This document shows positions 41,701-48,164 of a DNA stretch of 64,000 bases, piece by piece (position 1 is the stretch's first letter; each line of letters starts with the position of its first letter). The position numbers and the translations under genes were made by a program. The stretch is from an uncultured Planctomycetota bacterium (lineage in GTDB: Bacteria > Planctomycetota > Planctomycetia > Gemmatales > HRBIN36). The DNA is taken from contig CALFAY010000004.1 in the NCBI GenBank assembly GCA_937944855.1, positions 37,610-101,609 of the forward strand. The letters run 5' to 3'. The notes beneath the pieces were generated by a model. It did not search any database. It worked only from the letters and a program-made list of their open reading frames with translations, and was not told where the DNA came from.

Positions 41701-42371
41701 AGACCGTCGGCGACGTATGGACGCTTGTTGACGAACGCGGTCGAGACGTGCCGGTGCAACTGGTCGGATTATTGCACGGCAGTTTGTTTCAAAGCGAACT
41801 GCTCATGGCCGAGACGGACTTCCGGCGACTCTTTCCCAGTCAGAGTGGCTACCGGTTTTTTCTTGTAGAAACGCCGAAAAGCACTGTGGCAACGGCGGCC
41901 CAGGCCCTGGAGCAACTCTTCGGCGAGAGCTACGGCCTGGTTGTTACGCCGAGCCGGGAACGCCTTGCCGGCTTCCACGCCGTGGAAAACACCTACCTGT
42001 CCACCTTCCAGCTTCTCGGGGCCTTCGGACTGTTGCTCGGTACGGCTGGGCTTGGGGTGGTCCTGTTTCGCAACGTGCTGGAACGGCGCGGAGAGTTGGC
42101 ACTGCTGCGAGCCTTGGGGTGGAGCATGGCCGACCTGCGCCGGTTGGTGATGGCCGAAACCAGCTTCCTCATCCTGGTCGGTCTGGTTCTCGGTTCAGCC
42201 GCAGCGCTGGTGGCCGTGCTCCCCCACATACTCGACCGCTTACCGTCCGTTCCCTGGGCCGGCCTGGTCGGATTGCTTGCCCTGGTCGCGGTCGTGGGCC
42301 TGCTCAGCAGCCGTCTGGCCGTGGCCTTTGCCCTCCGGACCCCGTTGCTGCCCGCTCTGCGGCGTGAGTGA
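38766..42371 (+). CDS. Very large FtsX-type ABC permease
   Basis: 1201 residues from ATG 38766 (GGCGG upstream), 37 nt after fusA. An N-terminal membrane span (residues 13-40) is followed by a long extracytoplasmic domain of roughly 560 residues. Next come three spans with the FtsX core (FLIISAMLLVVLLFRLGVDQRGREIGLLHAVGF), a second soluble domain, and a second FtsX core at the C-terminus (LGVVLFRNVLERRGELALLRALGW). The E-x-x-LL-x-A-x-G pattern in both cores is the MacB/FtsX/LolC signature. Such proteins act as mechanotransmission or lipoprotein/exporter units with an ATPase, but none is adjacent. The last 132 nt overlap, antisense, the end of the cytochrome gene. Confidence 0.85.
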   Translation: MSLLTLLLRNLTFHVLTHAAICLGVAIGTAVLTGALLVGDSLRGSLRALALERLGGIEVAVLSDRPFRSELAEALRQGPESGVVVPALILRGSALVRRPDGSTTARAGGVQVVGVSSDFWPLFGLHKSDLEDSVLVNQPLADALGIKAGDRLEIRLGKVELIPTDSLLGRRSDDPGLTLEASPVAEILPARGVGRFTLGTQQQIPRIAYVQIDRVQRRLREGVGLTHPANALLVAWEGENRPTGDTGPGNHRLDALQARLDDVAELADLGLELKTDVTGKRYFSLETRRLILEPSIVERVVQAGREAGWDVVPTLSYLANVILDEGDLSASVASSVASVAALPTPFDMARLARSATRYVPYSVVTALQPDASPPWGPLSLVDGVPAPRLEPDEILLSEWAAEDLWPDRGWSNRVGRSLVTLHYFLEGDGHLLAEGRHTFRLAGVVRMDEYSVDRSLTPEFPGLRGIRIRDWKPPFPAEQWHPEWVRERDEDYWRRYRAAPKAFVHPETARRLWSSRYGDYTSLRFAIPSAAADDPELIEQKRRELTALVRTTLPARDMGLRFLPVKAQAFQAASSSTAQIFGWLFVGFSFFLIISAMLLVVLLFRLGVDQRGREIGLLHAVGFQSRTVRRLLLSEGLLLAVLGAALGVTAAWSYAWLVVQFLNHSWQKSLQTSFLQFHVAASDPLFGPWPYPSLSLGWLLSVVLGIVSILWAGRGLRRIEPRELLSGGFSLDSQLQRRGWGAAAVAVAGFCLALVLAACSFAVAQSSAPPLFFGSGTALLIGGLGLVTWYLRRPEAEAVRGHGWLAVVRLGAANSRRRVGRSMLTAGLLACATFLILAVESFRKDASQAEREDLHSGTGGFALVAESDVPMPFEPTSTDSRRALLPDLPTDQFDKLEKRLGACSIIALRLRPGDDVSCLNLYTPLHPRIVGISSRLAERGGFGCGAWDKLAARFGTGSQESGPVPILADDHTAQWVLHKTVGDVWTLVDERGRDVPVQLVGLLHGSLFQSELLMAETDFRRLFPSQSGYRFFLVETPKSTVATAAQALEQLFGESYGLVVTPSRERLAGFHAVENTYLSTFQLLGAFGLLLGTAGLGVVLFRNVLERRGELALLRALGWSMADLRRLVMAETSFLILVGLVLGSAAALVAVLPHILDRLPSVPWAGLVGLLALVAVVGLLSSRLAVAFALRTPLLPALRRE

Positions 42372-45300
42372 CCGGTCCGCTCGCAACCCAGGATCCTTGG
42401 CCCATGACGATCCATCCAGATCGTAGATCACCACCGCCTGAGCCGCCCGATCTGCCCAGGGATGAGCCATGCGGAAGATCCGCACCGCATCGTCCCGAGC
42501 GCTGTTGTCGATCTGGTAGATCTTGTAGCGGGCCAGGTGATGATCCGCCTTGGCGTCGTCGCCCAACAGCCGATAGCACTTGTCAAGCATGAAATGTGCC
42601 AGACGGTCTTCGGGGTCGATCTTCAGGATGGTTTCGAACTCGTGGATCGCTTCCCGGAGCATTTCGGCCTGTTCGGGGCTGCCGTCGGGCGCGCGCTGGG
42701 CTTTAAGGTAGTAGGCATCGGCGAGCTGACGACGGACCTCCCGATCCTTGCTGAAGTCGAACTTGCGTTCCGGGATGCGGGTTTCCAAGACGGTGCGGAA
42801 GTCCGCGATGGCTTCATCGAGTCGGCCGTTTTGCCGGTTCAACTCGCCTCGCAGCCAAGCCGTCTTGAAGTAGCCTGGCTTGACCTCGCGAGCCTGTTCC
42901 AACACCTGGGCCATCTCCTGGAGCCGTCCTTCCTTCAGGTACAAACGCGCGAGATTGAGATAGGCATCGGCCAGATACTCGCTGGGCTGAAGTCGGACAA
43001 CTTCCAGGAAAGCGGCCTCGGCCTGACGCAGCAGTCCCTTGTCCGCGCCTTCATCGCCTTGAAGCAGCAAGCCGACGCCGTAATCGTTCCAGCGCATCCA
43101 CAGCGGCGTCTTATGCCGTTCCACCTTCTCGGCTTCTTTGCCGCCCCGGACTTTGAGCGCGACCCGATCCGAGGCGATGGTGGCGACCGGCAGGTCCGGA
43201 CCTCGCGGCCCCTGAGCGCCCAACCATCCGAGCGTGCCCAGCAGTGGATTGGCGAAGGAGTCGGCGGCTAAAGCGGCGGCCAAGGGCGGCTGACGCCGAT
43301 TGAGGAAGAAGTCCTGGTAGATGCGGTCGAACTTGCGGTAGAGCAGTTTGACCTCCAGGATCACAGGTTCGACGCTGTCCCCCGGAACTGTGAGCCGATA
43401 GTGAACCACATGCGAAGAACTCGGCGGCACCTGATGGACGTAGAGCGGCACGAAGATGTCCTTGGCGTTGCGGCGGTCGATCCGTCGCCCATGCCGGTCG
43501 AGCACCAGATTGTTTACGTAATACGCCCACGGATCGCCGTAGCCATGCTCGTCGATGGCCCCGCTCTGGCCGATCAGCCTGCCGCCCTGCACAGCCCGCA
43601 GATGGAGCCAGACCTCGTTGGAGTCCACCGTCCCTTGCGTGAACTCGTGGCCGACGCCGAGGTTTCGAACGATCGTTTCGATCAGGTAGCTCTTCCCCGG
43701 TTCAAGCTCGGGAAGAGGATCGGCCAGGACCTGCAACTGGCCGTCCACCTCGCCGCCTTCTCGCACGGCAAAGAGGTCCACCCGCATCTTGTTATCGGCC
43801 AGGAATTGCTGATGCAGGCGGATGACGTCGTCTTCGTCGCCGATCGGCGGCAGATAGGTCTTCTTTCCAAAGTGCTTTCGCAAGGCGGGAAGAGCCGTGT
43901 TGGCCCCGAGGAACAGATGGTTCCGCAGTTTGCCATTGCGGGTGCCAAAGTCCTTCGAGTCGATGTCAGGCATATGGCACTCGGCACAGTTCTTGGCGAC
44001 CGCCGGATGGTGGAAACTGCGGGCGCCAAATCCGGACGCTCCGCTGTTGTGCCAGCTGTCGTAGTGGTTCTGCCCTCGCGTCCACTTGTACGAATTGACT
44101 GGCTCGGGCAGATGGACCTTGTGACAGACCTGACAGAACTCTGCCGTGCGATGGAACGGCTTGAGCATCGAACGCTTGTGCAGGTCCGGCTTGGCTTTGA
44201 CGAGATATTCGTTCACCTTCTGGAGCAACCAGTTGTCGCTGTACTGGAACGGGTAGGCAGGCGGTTCCTGGATCGTGTAGTCGGCATTGCCGGTCACGCT
44301 GTTGACGTGCGTGATGGCATGGCAACTGGTGCAGGTCAGGCCGGCATGAGCGGTCGGCTGGGTTTCGATGGACTTGTCCACCCACAGCGAGCCGTCCGGC
44401 GGCACATGCACTTCCAGGTCCTCGAAGAAGCGATCGTCGTCGAACGCTCCGCTGAAGAACGGCACCGGGTCATGGCACCCGGCGCACCACCGCGTCGCCT
44501 GGACCTTCCTGGCCCGTAACTGCTTGAACTCCTCGGAATCAAGCGAGATCCCGCGTTCCTGGGCCATCTGCCGGGCTTCCAGGTCCAACGCCTTCCGCAT
44601 GTCCAGGATGCTTTGCCGATAAGCGATGTTGTTGAACGACGAAAAGTGATGCGCGGAATGGAACCAGCCCGCGTAGGCGTCCGCATGGCATTTCAAGCAG
44701 TACTGGTCGTTCATCAGGACGTGAGCCGGGATGAACTGCGTTTCGTTGTTCGGCCCGATGGTCCGGGCCTGGGACGGGAAGAAATACTCTTCTCCAGCTC
44801 CCTTGACGCCCCACTGGCGCGGATCCTCGAAGTGCATGTAGCCGAAGCCGGCAATGATGAGTGCTGCGGCCGCGCCCCAGATCTTGGCCCACTTCCACTG
44901 AATCCTCGGCCCGGCGTAGCGGTGCAGGATATAGAAGACGATTACCGCCACCGGGGCCAAAACGTGCAGCCAGTAAATCACTTGCCCGGTCAGCGACGTT
45001 GTGCTGAACAACTGCCGCTGGAAGACCATCAAGATGCCGGTGCCGAGCAGCACCACGCTGGCAATGAGCAGCCCGAACCCGAGCCGCACCGCCCGCCGGT
45101 TCGCTCTCCCCAACGCTACCCGCAGATGCAGGGCGATGAAGACCACGAACGGCACCATCAGAACCAGGCCCACCACCAGATGGAGCAGGAACATGTACAG
45201 ATAAAACCAGTTGCCGTGCTCCTGGCCGGTGAACCAGTTCAGGGCTTTCAGGCTTACCAGGTAAACGCTGTTGGCGCCTAACAGGGCGAAGAGGAAGAAA

Positions 45301-45404
45301 ATCGTGAACAGGACGATTCGGAGCTTGGGGCCGACCGTCGGTTGATAGACCCGTCCGCGGCGGTCGTACATCACCGCTCGGGTCGGAGAGGTTTCAGTCG
45401 CCAT
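42240..45404 (-). CDS. Membrane pentaheme c-type cytochrome with C-terminal TPR domain
   Basis: 1054 residues from ATG 45404; the frame is open further but without meaning. Five membrane spans occupy residues 28-190. They contain histidines at 75, 93, 147 and 161 (147 and 161 spaced as in b-type haem ligands). Five CxxCH haem sites follow: CLKCH (236), CAGCH (307), CTSCH (358), CQVCH (424) and CAECH (473). A beta-rich middle part comes next, then at least four TPR units (about 780-1000; FLEVVRLQPSEYLADAYLNLARL, AIADFRTVLETRIPE). It probably passes electrons between the quinone pool and a periplasmic partner. The last 45 or so residues, antisense to the permease gene, look non-native. Confidence 0.82.
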   Translation of the reverse strand: MATETSPTRAVMYDRRGRVYQPTVGPKLRIVLFTIFFLFALLGANSVYLVSLKALNWFTGQEHGNWFYLYMFLLHLVVGLVLMVPFVVFIALHLRVALGRANRRAVRLGFGLLIASVVLLGTGILMVFQRQLFSTTSLTGQVIYWLHVLAPVAVIVFYILHRYAGPRIQWKWAKIWGAAAALIIAGFGYMHFEDPRQWGVKGAGEEYFFPSQARTIGPNNETQFIPAHVLMNDQYCLKCHADAYAGWFHSAHHFSSFNNIAYRQSILDMRKALDLEARQMAQERGISLDSEEFKQLRARKVQATRWCAGCHDPVPFFSGAFDDDRFFEDLEVHVPPDGSLWVDKSIETQPTAHAGLTCTSCHAITHVNSVTGNADYTIQEPPAYPFQYSDNWLLQKVNEYLVKAKPDLHKRSMLKPFHRTAEFCQVCHKVHLPEPVNSYKWTRGQNHYDSWHNSGASGFGARSFHHPAVAKNCAECHMPDIDSKDFGTRNGKLRNHLFLGANTALPALRKHFGKKTYLPPIGDEDDVIRLHQQFLADNKMRVDLFAVREGGEVDGQLQVLADPLPELEPGKSYLIETIVRNLGVGHEFTQGTVDSNEVWLHLRAVQGGRLIGQSGAIDEHGYGDPWAYYVNNLVLDRHGRRIDRRNAKDIFVPLYVHQVPPSSSHVVHYRLTVPGDSVEPVILEVKLLYRKFDRIYQDFFLNRRQPPLAAALAADSFANPLLGTLGWLGAQGPRGPDLPVATIASDRVALKVRGGKEAEKVERHKTPLWMRWNDYGVGLLLQGDEGADKGLLRQAEAAFLEVVRLQPSEYLADAYLNLARLYLKEGRLQEMAQVLEQAREVKPGYFKTAWLRGELNRQNGRLDEAIADFRTVLETRIPERKFDFSKDREVRRQLADAYYLKAQRAPDGSPEQAEMLREAIHEFETILKIDPEDRLAHFMLDKCYRLLGDDAKADHHLARYKIYQIDNSARDDAVRIFRMAHPWADRAAQAVVIYDLDGSSWAKDPGLRADRSLTPQSGQQRGPEGKGHGQTAAEQAHDRDQGKQSDQAGPGNGR

Positions 45405-45520
45405 ATGAATTTCCCGCGTCTGTTCATTTCCCTGCCGCGCAAGCGGAACGGGAAAGCCGCCTGTGACTTCCGTACCCAACGTCCGAAAGGGAGTCCAAGA
45501 GGTGTGTCGTCTGCCGCGAC

Positions 45521-45958
45521 TCAGAAGCCGGGCCAGGGGCGGGGAGGCGGTACGGGAACGTCCTGCTTGTAGGAACAGTAGTGGGCAATCGCTTCCTCGA
45601 AGCGGCTCATGCAGCGCGTGTCGAATGCGTCGCAATCCCAGGAGGACATCAGATCGTCGTTCGAGTCCAACCGTGGCGGCACAGGGTTCGGCGCGGAAAC
45701 CGGAGTGTGGGTGCAACGCAGGCAGGGAACTTCGGGAGCACGGGAGGGATCAGCCGGGACAGACTCCGCAGCCTCGGACAGGACCACCGCCTGCCGAAGC
45801 GCATCCAGCGGCGAGAGATTGCTGCGGCCTCCGGGGATTCCTGCCGAACTGCCCGCAGCAACGGGAGCATGATGGCACTCTGCCTGAGCCTGCCCGTTCA
45901 GCAGGCCGAGGGCGAAGCAGACGGCCATCAGTCCGAATCCCAACTGAAGCGGTTTCAT
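45521..45958 (-). CDS. Small secreted cysteine-containing protein
   Basis: 145 residues with a clean signal peptide (MKPLQLGFGLMAVCFALGLLNGQAQA). The mature part has seven cysteines, including CLRC (not a haem site, since Thr follows) and CDAFDTRC, and a Pro-rich tail. No family was recognised. It begins 24 nt downstream of a good minus-strand promoter core and ends 116 nt before the pentaheme cytochrome on the same strand. A role as a periplasmic partner of the cytochrome is plausible but unproven. Confidence 0.65.
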   Translation of the reverse strand: MKPLQLGFGLMAVCFALGLLNGQAQAECHHAPVAAGSSAGIPGGRSNLSPLDALRQAVVLSEAAESVPADPSRAPEVPCLRCTHTPVSAPNPVPPRLDSNDDLMSSWDCDAFDTRCMSRFEEAIAHYCSYKQDVPVPPPRPWPGF

Positions 45959-46270
45959 GTGGACACTGCCGCCGTGGATAACGACCTCATTATCTCTTCA
46001 TCATTCTCGCAGTCAAGGGAAAATCCCGTGCGGGGTTATGTCGAGACTGCGGGTCGGAAATGGATTGCACATTGGATTTCGCTCGTTGCGGGACACAACC
46101 GGGAACGTCGGCTCGCTTCCGCGGGCCTCCGTTAGCGTATTCGTCTTTGTCCCCCAGCGTACCTCCCTGGTCCTTGGCTTGATTGCTCGCTGCGGCGAGT
46201 GGCGGTATCATTACGGGACGCGTCGAAGAACTTCCGCAGACCGGCTGCTGCTTCCGAGGGAGGACCGCTG
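45959..46270. other. Divergent intergenic region
   Basis: 312 nt between the secreted-protein gene (minus) and the membrane-anchored hypothetical gene (plus). It holds the minus-strand promoter at 45989-46016. No gene or other structure was recognised in the rest. Confidence 0.6.
45989..46016 (-). promoter_or_regulatory. Promoter for the secreted protein-cytochrome pair
   Basis: On the minus strand, TTGACT (46016-46011) and GATAAT (45994-45989) are separated by 16 nt. Each matches 5 of 6 consensus positions. The start codon at 45958 lies about 30 nt further. Confidence 0.6.
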
Positions 46271-47860
46271 ATGCGCCGCAGGACCCGCGCTCGGATTCTC
46301 GTATTGACGGTCCTGATTCTCCTGCCGCCGCTGTTGATCTTTCTCTGGCTTGCTGTGGACCTGCCCCGTCGCTCGATTCCCCTCAGCCGGGAGACCACCT
46401 ACTTCACCGGCCCTCTCGACGCTGAAGGCTACGTTGATTATGAAGCAGCCCTCAACGATGCGCTAAGTGAGGGAATCACTCCGAAAACCAACGCAAAGGT
46501 CCTGATCTGGCAAGCAATCGGCCCCCGGCCCGAGGGTACCAAAGCGCTGCCAGAATACTTCCGACGTCTGGGCATCGAGGAGCCGCCGGAACAGGGGGAC
46601 TACTTCATCGCTTTCAACAAGTTTCTGCTGGAGCATCGTCAAATTGATCCAAATGAGTTGCCGACCTTGCAGGAGCAGAGGGAGAAAGCCAACTCGCGGC
46701 CCTGGAAAGCCGAACAATATCCTCACCTCGCCGCCTGGCTGAAAGCCAACGAACGGCCGCTGGCCTTGGTGGTCGAAGCGAGTAAACGACCGCACTATTA
46801 CAACCCGCTCCTTTCCGGGTCGAAGCCAACTTGCCTATTGGGTGCCTTGTCGCCGAGCGTGCAAAAATGCCGGGAATTGGCCTATGCCCTGACTGCCCGC
46901 GCCCTGCTAAGGGTTTCCGAAGGCGACGTCGAAGCAGCCTGGCAGGATTTGCTTGCCTGCCACCGCCTGGCCCGCCTCATTGGTCGAGGAGGAACGCTTA
47001 TCGAAAACCTGGTCGGCATGGCCATTGAGCACATGACGTGCAATGCGGACTTGGCTCTCCTGAGCGAGGGCAAACTGAGCAAAGAGCAGATTATCCAGTG
47101 CTTGAGGGACTTGCAAGCGCTGCCTCCCCTTCCTTCCCTCGCCGACAAGGTACGCGTGGGTGAGCGATCGGTGTGGCTGAACTCGTTGCAACTCATGCAA
47201 CGAGGATACCTTTGTTACTTGGAAAGGCTTCCTTCCGGAGGGGCTCCTAGCAACCCAGGTTGGTTTGAACGCAGGCTATCAGCCAAGATCGACTGGGAGC
47301 CAGCGTTGCGGAGAGGCAACGAGTGGTACGACCGACTAGCCGCAGCTTTAAGTATCGAAGATCGAGCAAATCGCAACAAGGAGCTGGAAGCCATCGACAG
47401 CGAACTTAAGAAACGTCTGGAGGAAATTCGGGGTCAGGTCGGGCTAGTAGGTATTATGGATTTGATTCTAAGCGGACCAGGCAAGACAGCGGGCCTTATG
47501 ATTAACGACATCCTCATTGGCCTCCTCGTGCCCGCCGTTTTGAAAGCGCAGATAGCCCACGACAAATCGGAGCAGATGCGACGCAACGTGCAGATTGCTT
47601 TTGCACTGGCCGCTTACCGAAGCCAGCACGGCCGCTATCCCGAGAAGCTCGACCCGTTGGTCCCCGAATGCCTGACAACCCTTCCCAGCGACTTGTTCTC
47701 GGGCAAGCCGGTGATCTACCGCCTCGCGGGGGACGGCTACCTTCTCTACAGCGTTGGTCCCAACGGCGAGGACGAAGCGGGGCGTGGACCGGAAGACGAC
47801 CCGCGCGGCGACGATCTGAGCGTCCGGATGCCTTTGCCGAGGCCGAATTTGCAGGAGTAG
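46271..47860 (+). CDS. Membrane-anchored hypothetical protein
   Basis: 529 residues from ATG 46271 with GGGAGGA about 6 nt upstream; a longer frame from 46199 has no membrane start. A single N-terminal membrane span (ILVLTVLILLPPLLIFLWLAV) follows an Arg-rich start. The body is mostly helical and soluble. Near the C-terminus, IAFALAAYRSQHGRYPEKLDPLVPE and LLYSVGPNGEDEGG-like text (GYLLYSVGPNGEDEAG) resemble the C-terminal segment of type II secretion pseudopilins (GspG). Such segments recur in planctomycete proteins of unknown role. Function unknown; likely anchored in the cytoplasmic membrane facing outward. Confidence 0.7.
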   Translation: MRRRTRARILVLTVLILLPPLLIFLWLAVDLPRRSIPLSRETTYFTGPLDAEGYVDYEAALNDALSEGITPKTNAKVLIWQAIGPRPEGTKALPEYFRRLGIEEPPEQGDYFIAFNKFLLEHRQIDPNELPTLQEQREKANSRPWKAEQYPHLAAWLKANERPLALVVEASKRPHYYNPLLSGSKPTCLLGALSPSVQKCRELAYALTARALLRVSEGDVEAAWQDLLACHRLARLIGRGGTLIENLVGMAIEHMTCNADLALLSEGKLSKEQIIQCLRDLQALPPLPSLADKVRVGERSVWLNSLQLMQRGYLCYLERLPSGGAPSNPGWFERRLSAKIDWEPALRRGNEWYDRLAAALSIEDRANRNKELEAIDSELKKRLEEIRGQVGLVGIMDLILSGPGKTAGLMINDILIGLLVPAVLKAQIAHDKSEQMRRNVQIAFALAAYRSQHGRYPEKLDPLVPECLTTLPSDLFSGKPVIYRLAGDGYLLYSVGPNGEDEAGRGPEDDPRGDDLSVRMPLPRPNLQE

Positions 47861-48164
47861 GGCTCAGCCACGCTTCCTTCCGCTGATCCTCTCAGAAGTT
47901 TTTCACCAACCCGCTTGACAGCAGCGCCGCGGATTACCACAATGCCGGTGCTTTTGCTGGCCTGCGCTCGGCCAGCCGATCGTTGCCCGTCCTGCATCGA
48001 CTAGAAATCATGCGACTCGTCTCACACGGTCGGTTCGGTGATTTTCTTTCATCGTTCCCGGCCCGAGCAGCTTTGGTTGGAACTCGCGAAGGGGGCGGGG
48101 GTCTCCCGTCGGACTTGCCGCCGGCGTTATTTCATCTGTCCTCCCCAAGAAGGAGTACCCACGT
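47861..48164. other. Intergenic region upstream of the first subtilase
   Basis: 304 nt without a convincing gene. It contains the candidate promoter at 47915-47943 and what would be a leader of over 200 nt before the subtilase start. Confidence 0.5.
47915..47943 (+). promoter_or_regulatory. Candidate promoter of the first subtilase gene
   Basis: A perfect TTGACA at 47915-47920 with CACAAT 17 nt downstream (47938-47943). The -10 matches 4 of 6. It implies a long untranslated leader of about 215 nt. Confidence 0.45.

Noticed and set aside
45521..45958. Haem c site in the small secreted protein
   Set aside because: CLRC is followed by Thr-His, not directly by His, so it is not a CxxCH motif.
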